Assembly (NCBI RefSeq): GCF_001874145.1
Contig: NZ_MPCX01000016.1
Span: 1 to 53,013 of the forward strand
Source of the DNA: Lacinutrix sp. MedPE-SW
GTDB taxonomy: Bacteria; Bacteroidota; Bacteroidia; Flavobacteriales; Flavobacteriaceae
Length of the DNA: 53,013 bases
Direction of reading: 5' to 3'
In this document: one piece after another, positions 46,597 through 53,013 of the stretch
Layout of the letters: each line of letters starts with the position of its first letter
Position numbering within the stretch: the first letter of the stretch is position 1
The notes under the pieces: model-generated
What the model was told of the DNA's origin: nothing
What the model saw: the letters and a program-made list of their open reading frames with translations, nothing else
The model's database searches: none
Translations under genes and position numbers: made by a program

Positions 46597-47808
46597 ATGC
46601 GACAATCATTAATACTTTTAGCTTTCATCATTATTTTTTCGTGTGAAGAAAAATCTTCACAAGAATTTTTGTCTAATGGAGACTATAGAGCTGAATTACA
46701 GGTGAGCAATACAGATGTTCTTCCGTTTACATTTAAAGTAAAAGATGCAAATAATTTAACCGTTTTTAACGCTGAAGAGGAAATTGAGGTAGATGAAATA
46801 GAATACAGAAACGATTCTGTTTTTATAAAAATGCCTGTATTTGAAGCGCTTTTAGCAGCTAAAATTGAAGATGAAACGCTAAACGGAAATTTTATTGTTG
46901 AAGGTAAAAATAGAGTCGTACCATTTACAGCTAAAAAAAGTAAATCAAGATTTGATGTTGATGCTAAAGCTGAAGCCAATATTTCTGGAAACTGGGAAAC
47001 TGTATTTAGTCCAGAGACTGCTGCAGATCGCTACGTAGCAAAAGGTATTTTTAAGCAAGACGGTAATGTTGTTACAGGTACTTTTAGAACAGAAACCGGA
47101 GATTATCGATTTTTAGAAGGTGTTATTACAGGAAACGATTTAAAACTATCTGCTTTTGATGGTGCTCATGCATTTTTGTTTACAGGAAAAGTTACAGATT
47201 CTACAATAAAAGGTACGTTTTTCTCTGGAAACCATTGGAAAGAACCATTTGTAGCAAAAAGAAACGAGAACTATGAATTAGCAAATGCAGACGATTTAAC
47301 TTATTTAAATGAAGGTTATGATAGTTTAGCATTTTCGTTTCCAGATGCTAATGGGAATATGGTTTCTTTAAGCGACGAGCAATTTAAAAATAAGGTGGTA
47401 TTGGTTCAAATTATGGGTACTTGGTGTCCTAATTGCTTAGATGAAAGTAAATACTACGCTCAATTTTATAAAGACAATAAAGATAAAGGTTTAGAGATTG
47501 TAGCTTTGGCATTTGAGTATGCTAAAACCGAGGCTAAAGCTTTCGCAGGAATACAACGCTTACAAGATAGAATAGATATTACATATCCAGTTTTATTAGC
47601 GCAAACAGGAAGTACAAGTAAACAAAAGGCGCAAGAAAAATTACCAATGCTAAACCATGTATTAAGTTATCCTACAACTGTGTTTGTAGATAAAAAAGGT
47701 AAAGTAAGAAAAATTCATACAGGTTTTAATGGTCCTGCAACCGGAGAAAAATTTACAGAATTTAAAACAGAATTTACTCAATTTGTAGATACGTTGCTAA
47801 AAGAGTAA
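46597..47808 (+). CDS. TlpA-like thioredoxin-family lipoprotein
   Basis: A 403-residue envelope protein with a lipoprotein signal (FIIIFSC, Cys at 16). The first 230 residues are a two-part beta-rich domain (ISGNWETVFSPET ... VTGTFRTETGDYRF ... IKGTFFSG). The C-terminal domain (about residues 245-403) is a TlpA/peroxiredoxin-like thioredoxin fold with the active CxxC in MGTWCPNCLDES and the cis-proline in LSYPTTVFVDKKG. It is likely a periplasm-facing disulfide reductase, in contrast to the cysteine-free relative at 38871. Confidence 0.92.
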   Translation: MRQSLILLAFIIIFSCEEKSSQEFLSNGDYRAELQVSNTDVLPFTFKVKDANNLTVFNAEEEIEVDEIEYRNDSVFIKMPVFEALLAAKIEDETLNGNFIVEGKNRVVPFTAKKSKSRFDVDAKAEANISGNWETVFSPETAADRYVAKGIFKQDGNVVTGTFRTETGDYRFLEGVITGNDLKLSAFDGAHAFLFTGKVTDSTIKGTFFSGNHWKEPFVAKRNENYELANADDLTYLNEGYDSLAFSFPDANGNMVSLSDEQFKNKVVLVQIMGTWCPNCLDESKYYAQFYKDNKDKGLEIVALAFEYAKTEAKAFAGIQRLQDRIDITYPVLLAQTGSTSKQKAQEKLPMLNHVLSYPTTVFVDKKGKVRKIHTGFNGPATGEKFTEFKTEFTQFVDTLLKE

Positions 47809-47866
47809 AATTTAAATTACTAAAAAACAGAATACTAAATGTGTTTTAACACACAAATAGTTGTTT

Positions 47867-48970
47867 TTAGTGTGATCTTATTATTTTAAGTATTTCTTTA
47901 CGGGTTTTTTCGTCTAAAAAGCTATACTCTAATTTATCAAACTCGTTTGCTGGTTTTAAAATAATTTTAGAGTTAGCGCCATTATTTAACATCCACTTTA
48001 AAGTGTTAAGTGCTTGCAAATACTTCTCTTGCGGTTCGTTATTACTTACTAACCTACCAATTGAAGAAATAACATTTTGTATTGGGTAGTCTTTAAACCA
48101 TTCATCCTGTTCGTTAATATCTATGCCGTGTTCTACTAGCATTTTTATTATAGGTAAGTTTAAATTATAGCACGCTTGTTTTAAGCAGCCTTTTGTTTCA
48201 ATAGGATTTTTTGATAGTAAAAATTCTACTATTTCATTATTGTTTATTTGGCAAGCTCTTTCTAAAAACGAAATGTTTATATAGCCAGTTCTTGTTTCTG
48301 TATTTATATCGCCTTGATTAAAGTGATTTATAAAAGCTTCATTAAAACCTCTTTCAATTAAATGGTAATAATATCCTTTATTTGCTTCTTCTTGCGAAGG
48401 TTTTAGCCCATAAGTATGGTGCGGTTTATATATTTTAGGAAATTTTGGGTTGTTTTTATTTTCCTCAATTTCAAACTCTATTTGTTTTTCTATACCTAAA
48501 TCTTTGTAAGCGTTCCATACACCACTAAACCCAACAGACGATTCTCCTATTTCTAAAACATCTAAGTTATGCGTGTAAAAACCAATACCGTGTTCATCAT
48601 CCCAAGAACAGCTGCCGCAATACCCAATATATGCTTGCCCGTTTTTTTCTGGTATATCTATATATATTGAGGATATCTTAATGTGATCTTTAACATCGCA
48701 TGCGGTTCTCATTACTGGTAAATGGTCTTCGTAAATTACTTTCCATTTATCATATTCAGCTAAAAAACTATTATATAAACTGCTTAAAATTTTTGTTTGA
48801 TTATTAATAATAAAAGTCATGGCATTTAATTGTGCCATTTTGGGTTCTGGTTCTTCAGATAATTCATCTTCAAATTGAATATCAATTTCTTCATCTGGAT
48901 TAAATTCTGACAGTAGGTAACACGTTTCCCAGTAACCATCCCAGCAATACTTTTTATTTAATAACTTCAT
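47867..48970 (-). CDS. Protein with unknown N-terminal domain and ankyrin repeats
   Basis: A 367-residue soluble protein. Residues 1-190 form a domain with a conserved-looking GYCGSCSWDDEHGIGF segment, which I associate tentatively with DUF6985-like proteins. Residues from about 200 carry degenerate ankyrin repeats (FLERACQINNNEIVEFLLSKN, LKQACYNLNLPIIKMLVEHGID, LNTLKWMLNNGANSKII). Proteins of this layout are often accessory and protein-binding. It is the first gene of the accessory right end and runs toward the conserved block. Confidence 0.78.
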   Translation of the reverse strand: MKLLNKKYCWDGYWETCYLLSEFNPDEEIDIQFEDELSEEPEPKMAQLNAMTFIINNQTKILSSLYNSFLAEYDKWKVIYEDHLPVMRTACDVKDHIKISSIYIDIPEKNGQAYIGYCGSCSWDDEHGIGFYTHNLDVLEIGESSVGFSGVWNAYKDLGIEKQIEFEIEENKNNPKFPKIYKPHHTYGLKPSQEEANKGYYYHLIERGFNEAFINHFNQGDINTETRTGYINISFLERACQINNNEIVEFLLSKNPIETKGCLKQACYNLNLPIIKMLVEHGIDINEQDEWFKDYPIQNVISSIGRLVSNNEPQEKYLQALNTLKWMLNNGANSKIILKPANEFDKLEYSFLDEKTRKEILKIIRSH

Positions 48971-49344
48971 TTTTTAATATATGAACACCCTATTTTTATA
49001 TGCTTTTTTTGCATTTTAAAGTAACTAATTTAGAAAATAAATACCGAATGGCAATTTATTAAAAAACATACTATTTAATTAATTGTAATTCAAGTTGTTA
49101 GTGGTTGTGTTTTAGTGCCAATATTTTGTTAAAGCGTAAAATTGTAGTGTATAGTTGGTAAATAATATTAAATATATGTTTATAAAGTTATTATAATAGT
49201 CTGTAATAAATAAAAAAACTCAAATACTATTAACGGTTGAGGTTTTAGAAGTTGAAATTAGCCAATTTTTTATTTAGTAAGATTTAGATTGGGTTTAGTT
49301 AGTGTTTAAGCAATTAATTTTACAAGATGTTGGCAGTGGGATTT
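48971..49344. other. 374-nt gap: decayed repeat halves, no gene
   Basis: No supported gene. Bases about 49012-49053 resemble the left half of the cassette repeats (GTAACTAATTTAG, AATACCGAATGG), and about 49270-49340 resemble the right half (AGCAATTAATTTTACAAG, then ATGTTGGCAG). They are about 220 nt apart with AT-rich filler between them, suggesting two decayed repeats or one split copy. A weak hairpin is listed separately. Confidence 0.45.
49212..49246 (-). terminator. Weak hairpin, minus strand
   Basis: AAACTCAA and TTGAGGTTTT can pair with a bulge; the minus strand then reads T7. It lies about 100 nt past the interrupted gene. Confidence 0.3.
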
Positions 49345-49908
49345 TTATTTTTCAGTTTTCTTATAAATCATAAAAGCTGAAAACAAGCCTGCTATTCCAA
49401 ATAATATTAATAATATATATAAAATTTTATTTGATTTTCCGTTGTTTTCTTTTACCGAAACAGCGTTTTTAATAGCTAACATTTCTTCTTGAATTTTAAT
49501 TATTTTTTCAGCAGTATTATTTAATTCTTCCAAAACTTTAATTTCTTCCAAAACTTTCGGATAAGCCATTAATGTTTTAACTATTTCAACTTTTTGGTCT
49601 TTAGAAAGTATTAATCCATTTTTCGATTGTAATTCAGATAGTAATTTATCTTTTTTATTAATTACCGATTCCTTACTATTTATTTCGTTTTCGTAATAAT
49701 TTTTTTGGTTATTATATTTTATGTGCCAACTTGGGTCTAATACAGCCTCTAATTCATTAATGCGATTTTCTGAGCGATTTAATTCACTTTGAAGAATGCT
49801 AATTTCTCATTGATTGTAATTCAGAACTATACTTATAATTACAACAGCAGTTGTTGTTATCAAAGTAATAATGTTCCAATTAATTATATGTTTTTTCTTT
49901 TTTCCCAT
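49345..49908 (-). pseudogene. Coiled-coil membrane protein interrupted by an in-frame TGA
   Basis: Read from ATG 49908 the frame encodes a basic start and membrane helix (MGKKKKHIINWNIITLI and onward), reaches N-Y-N-Q, then meets TGA at 49809-49807 (codon 34). The same frame continues without further stops for 153 codons: a long coiled coil rich in Glu, Lys, Asn and Leu (SELNRSENRINELEAVL, KDKLLSELQSKNG) and a second membrane helix (ILYILLILFGIAGLFSAFMI) near the C-terminus, ending KKTEK. Without the TGA the product would be about 187 residues with two helices bracketing a coiled coil. I do not recognise the family. A short ATG at 49569 could give only the last 74 residues. A sequencing error, a real null allele or readthrough are all possible. 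Confidence 0.7.
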
Positions 49909-49916
49909 ATTAATAC

Positions 49917-50050
49917 CAACGGTTTTGGCTATGATACGTTGCGTGGTTTGAGTTACTAATTTAGCAAATAAAAAACCGAATAGAAAACCTGTTAGGATTT
50001 TTGTAAGTAGGCTTTAACTAGCAATGAATTAGATATGATTTTGTTGCAAC
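49917..50050. repeat. Cassette repeat, copy A
   Basis: About 134 nt from CAACGGTTTTGG to GTTGCAAC. It shares TATGATACGTTGCGTGGTTT exactly with copy D and a 42-nt identical core with copy B. Its right end lies 3 nt from the stop codon of the XRE gene; its left end is 8 nt from the start of the interrupted gene. Confidence 0.85.
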
Positions 50051-50053
50051 CAA

Positions 50054-50617
50054 CTATTTTATAAGTTTAATTATATTCGGATACAAACTTTCTGTTTTTC
50101 CTTTACTCGTTTTTATTGCAAAAGTTATTGGCAATATTATATTCAAAGCATAAAGTCCTATAAAAATATAAAAAAGAATAGGATAATAGCCATAATGCAT
50201 AATTTTTGAAAATGCGAATATTGTTATACTTAAAAATGTAATAATCGACCATAGAATTTGATAATTAAGAACATTTGCTCCAATTTCTTTTAGTCCTACA
50301 ATTTTATCTTTTTTGTTCATCCATAAAATAAGAGGGACAATTATGTTGCCAACAGGAATGGCTAAAAATGCTATTACAGAAAGGTGAAAAATTGTTAGAT
50401 AGCTTTTATTGGTTTGTTTGCCATAGTCGAAAATATCTTCTGCATTTATGTCAAGAACCTTACAAATTAAATTCAAAGTTTTTCCACGAGGTTCACTTTC
50501 GTTGTTTTCAATCCGTTGAATTGTTCTTAGATTTACTTTAGCAGATTCAGCTAATTCCTCTTGAGAAAGTCCTTTTTGCTTTCTTATTTCTCTAATTTTT
50601 TTTCCGATTTCGTTCAT
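50054..50617 (-). CDS. XRE-family transcriptional regulator with DUF4870-like membrane domain
   Basis: A 187-residue protein. Residues 1-65 are a Cro/C1-type helix-turn-helix (IREIRKQKGLSQEELAESAK VNLRTIQRIENNESEPRGKT in consecutive pieces). The rest has three or four membrane helices (IFHLSVIAFLAIPVGNIIVP, ILWSIITFLSITIFAFS, ILFYIFIGLYALNIILPI) in the pattern of DUF4870. HTH-DUF4870 fusions occur in Bacteroidetes; they are membrane-tethered regulators of unknown signal. The stop codon is 3 nt from repeat A. A -7 element at 50643-50650 is a candidate promoter. Confidence 0.85.
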   Translation of the reverse strand: MNEIGKKIREIRKQKGLSQEELAESAKVNLRTIQRIENNESEPRGKTLNLICKVLDINAEDIFDYGKQTNKSYLTIFHLSVIAFLAIPVGNIIVPLILWMNKKDKIVGLKEIGANVLNYQILWSIITFLSITIFAFSKIMHYGYYPILFYIFIGLYALNIILPITFAIKTSKGKTESLYPNIIKLIK

Positions 50618-50642
50618 AATTAATTTTGGTTTATTGTTCCCA

Positions 50643-50650
50643 CAAAACTA
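50643..50650 (-). promoter_or_regulatory. Candidate -7 element (TAGTTTTG) of the XRE gene
   Basis: Exact TAnnTTTG match on the minus strand with about 20 nt of leader before the ATG at 50617. It indicates that this unit may carry its own promoter. Confidence 0.45.
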
Positions 50651-50747
50651 CTTATGAATCTATTAATTTGATAACGGTTTGTTTGCGACATTTTTACGAC
50701 ATTCTTGTCAATATGTTGATTTCGTTGAGTTTTCATCTAATTGGTGG

Positions 50748-50880
50748 CAACGGTCTAATGTGTGATTTCGTTGTGTGGTTTAAGTACTAAAGTTAGCAAA
50801 TAAAAAACCGAATAGAAAACCTGTTAGGATTTTTTGTAAGTGGCAGTTAACTAACAATTAATTATATAGGGTGTTGTGTG
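50748..50880. repeat. Cassette repeat, copy B
   Basis: About 133 nt from CAACGGTCTAATG to GTGTTGTGTG. The core is identical to copy A over 42 nt (TTAGCAAATAAAAAACC to the GGATTTTT run); the flanks are diverged. Its right end lies 25 nt from the stop codon of the sugar dehydrogenase gene. Confidence 0.85.
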
Positions 50881-50905
50881 TTCGTTATTTTTTTATGTTA
50901 ATTTT

Positions 50906-52069
50906 TTATTCTAATATTTTCTGCTCTAACTTATAAATAAGTCCATCATAAATTCCAGTAACATAAATCTCATTATTTTTATCTACACCAAAAGTTGAAA
51001 TTCCAATCTCAGTATCAAATAATAATTCATTTTCAAATGTATTAATATCTAAAGCCCATATTTTTCCTGAAATAAAATCTCCATAAATATACTTACCAAT
51101 TAAATCAACATTCAAATTTCCTCTGTACACATATCCTCCAGTAATAGAACCACTATCTCCATCATGTTCATATTCAAAAACAGGAAAAATCAACCCTGAT
51201 GAATCACAAGAACCAAAATAACACTCAGTCCCTTCAAAAAAACGCCATCCATAGTTTTTGCCACTTTCTATAATATCAATTTCTTCTATTTGGCTTTGAC
51301 CAACATCTCCAACCCAAAGTTGTCCAGTTACAATATCAAAACTCATTCTCCATGGATTTCTAAATCCATATGCATAAATCTCGTTAAGCGCATCGTTATC
51401 ATTTAAAAATGGATTATCATTAGGTATTCCATAGTTTAATCCATTTTCTGGATTATCTATATCTATACGCAAAATACTACCTGTAAACGTTTGTAAATCT
51501 TGACCATTATTTGAATTACCTCCATCACCAGAAGATATATATAAATAACCATCATCACCAAAAGCTAATTGACCTCCTTTGTGTATAATAGAAGGTTGAT
51601 TGTATTCAAGTAACACAAATTCACTATTTGAATCAGCAATATTTTGATTGTTATTAGATACTTTAAATCTAGAAATCCTTGCTATATCTTCCGTATCTAT
51701 AGGGTTGTAGTTGATATAAAAATAACCATTAGTTTCAAAATTAGGATGAAAAGCCAGTCCAAGTAAACCTTTTTCAACAGTTGCATCAACATTATCAGAA
51801 ATTGATAGAAATGTTGAGCTAACTGAAGATTGTGTATTTTCAACTACTTTTATTACACCTGCTTTTTCTACAATAAATAATCTATCTGTTCCGTCTTGCG
51901 GACTTTGAATATCTACTGGTTGTTCAAAGGGTTGATTAGGGAAATAATTTGAAAGTACTAATTCTGTTTCTACAGGATCTGTAATTTGTTGGTCTTGAAG
52001 TTCTTCATCATTACAAGACGTTAAAATAAAAAATAATAACCCTAAAATAAATAGTAAAAAATTCTTCAT
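50906..52069 (-). CDS. PQQ-dependent sugar dehydrogenase-like lipoprotein (GSDH family)
   Basis: A 387-residue beta-propeller protein with a lipoprotein signal (LGLLFFILTSC, Cys at 19). It has the GSDH/aldose sugar dehydrogenase motifs: FEQPVDIQSP, GLLGLAFHPNF, HKGGQLAFGDDGYLYISSGD (catalytic His/cofactor site and Ca-binding loop), YAYGFRNPWRMSFD and GDVGQSQIEEID. Such enzymes oxidise sugars in the periplasm using PQQ and calcium and feed electrons to the respiratory chain. Whether this one keeps catalysis is not certain; the family also contains hedgehog-interacting-like and non-enzymatic members. It sits as a single-gene unit between repeats B and C. Confidence 0.9.
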   Translation of the reverse strand: MKNFLLFILGLLFFILTSCNDEELQDQQITDPVETELVLSNYFPNQPFEQPVDIQSPQDGTDRLFIVEKAGVIKVVENTQSSVSSTFLSISDNVDATVEKGLLGLAFHPNFETNGYFYINYNPIDTEDIARISRFKVSNNNQNIADSNSEFVLLEYNQPSIIHKGGQLAFGDDGYLYISSGDGGNSNNGQDLQTFTGSILRIDIDNPENGLNYGIPNDNPFLNDNDALNEIYAYGFRNPWRMSFDIVTGQLWVGDVGQSQIEEIDIIESGKNYGWRFFEGTECYFGSCDSSGLIFPVFEYEHDGDSGSITGGYVYRGNLNVDLIGKYIYGDFISGKIWALDINTFENELLFDTEIGISTFGVDKNNEIYVTGIYDGLIYKLEQKILE

Positions 52070-52145
52070 AGAAAGTTGGTTTTAAGTTACTTTGATAGTG
52101 ATTCATTTCACAAAAATTATACCACTATGTATTATACTAATAATG

Positions 52146-52284
52146 TAGCACAGTGGTTTTGTGTATGGTTAGTTACTGGTTAATATACGCAGGCTTTTTG
52201 GTTTAGCACAGACGTTAGCAATGCCGCGTGGATTCAGGCGTAGTCGAATTCGCCGTAATTGCGGTTATACGGTGTTGTAAGCAG
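52146..52284. repeat. Cassette repeat, copy C (divergent subtype)
   Basis: About 139 nt ending TACGGTGTTGTAAGCAG. It shares the outer ends with the others (GGTTTTGTGTATGG on the left, TGTTGTAAGC on the right) and the internal GTTAGCAATG, but its middle is different, with GGCG and CGCC arms around an AT-rich loop near 52237-52254. It lies 17 nt from the stop codon of the next unit's gene. Confidence 0.6.
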
Positions 52285-52301
52285 TTTTTATTCCGCTATT
52301 G

Positions 52302-52856
52302 TTATTTTATAAATGCTATTCTTTCAAAATTATTATGACTGTGATTGAATTTCAGAGCTTTAAATTCAGAATCATAATAAAAGCTATGAGTTCTTTCATT
52401 TGAGCAATATCTTTTGTCAATCCAAAGCGGTTTTAGATTCAGTTCTGAATTTGCTTTTATATTATTTTCACAATATTCGAAATATACTTCTTGCAAGCTA
52501 AAACTTATTAAACATTCCTCAATTCCAAAGTTTAATTTTTTGTAATCAGTAAAGTCACTTTCCGTATATAACCAATGTTCGTTTGAATAAATTTTATCAC
52601 TCTTTCTATTTACAGCTATATTCCAATTTCCAGAATTTTCCGCAATGAAATTGGTCAATTCTAATTCCGTTGAATTTTGACTTATTTCAAAATGGTCTTG
52701 ATTGTTGTTTTTTTCAATTAATGCACCAAAATTCTTGACATAATTAAGTAAAATACTATTCGATTTAGAGATTAAATTCTCGTTCTCTAATCGAATAAAT
52801 GGCAATCTCCACTCGTTGAAAAATAAGTTATGTAATTCGTTCAGGTTCTTTATCAC
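52302..52856 (-). CDS. Unrecognised soluble protein, GTG start likely
   Basis: No ATG occurs in this frame. It is open as far as a TTG at 52928, but the first 18 or so codons from there are translated repeat D, so a start at GTG 52854-52856 (MIKNLNELHNLFFNEWRLPF) is more likely, giving 184 residues. The protein is soluble and acidic-neutral with many Asn and Glu residues, e.g. ENLISKSNSILLNYVKNFGA, ELTNFIAENSGNWNIAVNR and SLQEVYFEYCENNIKANSEL. I do not recognise a family or catalytic motif. It lies between repeats C and D like the other units. Confidence 0.65.
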   Translation of the reverse strand: MIKNLNELHNLFFNEWRLPFIRLENENLISKSNSILLNYVKNFGALIEKNNNQDHFEISQNSTELELTNFIAENSGNWNIAVNRKSDKIYSNEHWLYTESDFTDYKKLNFGIEECLISFSLQEVYFEYCENNIKANSELNLKPLWIDKRYCSNERTHSFYYDSEFKALKFNHSHNNFERIAFIK

Positions 52857-52873
52857 GATATTTTTGTCAAATT

Positions 52874-53013
52874 GCTTACAACGGTTTTGTATATGATACG
52901 TTGCGTGGTTTAGTACGTAATTTAGCAAATAAAAACCAAATAGAAAATCCGCGAGGATTTTCGTAAGTAGGCTCTCACTAGCAATGGATTATATACGTTG
53001 TTGTAAGTAGTGC
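52874..53013. repeat. Cassette repeat, copy D (reaches the window end)
   Basis: About 140 nt, cut by the window edge or ending there. Left end GCTTACAACGGTTTTGTATA and right end CGTTGTTGTAAGTAGTGC are inverted relatives. The centre has a perfect 8-bp hairpin GAAAATCC-GCGA-GGATTTTC at 52943-52962, with a GNRA-type loop. Shares long blocks with copy A. Confidence 0.85.

Noticed and set aside
47809-47866. Terminator between the TlpA-like gene and the ankyrin gene
   Set aside because: TGTGT and ACACA can pair around TTTA, and a weaker CACAC/GTGTG pair also exists, but neither is followed by a proper T-run.
48996-53013. Calling the repeats classical integron attC sites
   Set aside because: The core should read RYYYAAC and GTTRRRY. 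Here the ends are CTTACAAC and GTTGTAAG, which do not fit, and no integrase gene is in the window.

Overview
The window is about 53 kb of AT-rich chromosomal DNA that looks like a marine flavobacterium (Bacteroidota, probably Flavobacteriaceae). The signs are a protein with a type IX secretion (type A) sorting domain at the left edge, several short N-terminal lipoprotein signals, DUF5686 and YbbR-like proteins, an RprXY-like two-component pair, almost no Shine-Dalgarno sequences, and -7 promoter elements of the Bacteroidetes form TAnnTTTG. Genus cannot be decided from the sequence alone.

Layout. 1-1.8 kb: 3' part of a large repetitive secreted protein. 1.8-6.8 kb: glycosyltransferase, YbbR-like protein and coaE in overlapping order, then a histidine kinase/response regulator pair. 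6.8-15.5 kb: a long minus-strand run (Gfo/Idh oxidoreductase, 3-hydroxyacyl-CoA dehydrogenase, DUF1015, a small membrane protein, YggS, an exonuclease-GIY-YIG fusion, a K+ channel, miaA, DUF2254). 15.6-25.6 kb: pcm, DUF1648, DUF5686, smpB, a histidine phosphatase, mqo, two paralogous small proteins and clpB. 25.9-29.7 kb: a PilJ/multi-PAS histidine kinase with a single-domain receiver, and a YtxJ-type bacillithiol-linked thioredoxin-like protein. 29.7-47.8 kb: mostly housekeeping and cell-envelope genes (fahA, glyA, beta-helix lipoprotein, thioesterase, glutaminyl cyclase, the 4.5S SRP RNA, SDR, transaldolase-like aldolase, two thioredoxin-fold lipoproteins, an ABC-F protein, PAP2, pheT).

The right end (about 47.9-53.0 kb) differs from the rest. 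Four consecutive minus-strand single-gene units (a coiled-coil membrane protein broken by an in-frame TGA, an XRE regulator with a DUF4870-like membrane domain, a PQQ-type sugar dehydrogenase lipoprotein, and an unrecognised protein) are each separated by a roughly 130-140 nt repeat in the same orientation. The repeat lies just past each stop codon, has imperfect inverted ends and carries an internal hairpin. This resembles an integron cassette array in layout, but the ends do not fit the classical attC core and no integrase is in the window. It is the best candidate here for an undescribed system.

Other points of note: the exonuclease-GIY-YIG gene can only keep its catalytic DxE motif if it starts at ATT (11278). 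Three genes have -7 elements only 4-7 nt before the start codon, suggesting leaderless mRNAs. The SRP RNA has a near-ideal Bacteroidetes promoter. No tRNA, rRNA, CRISPR array, insertion sequence or transposase was seen.
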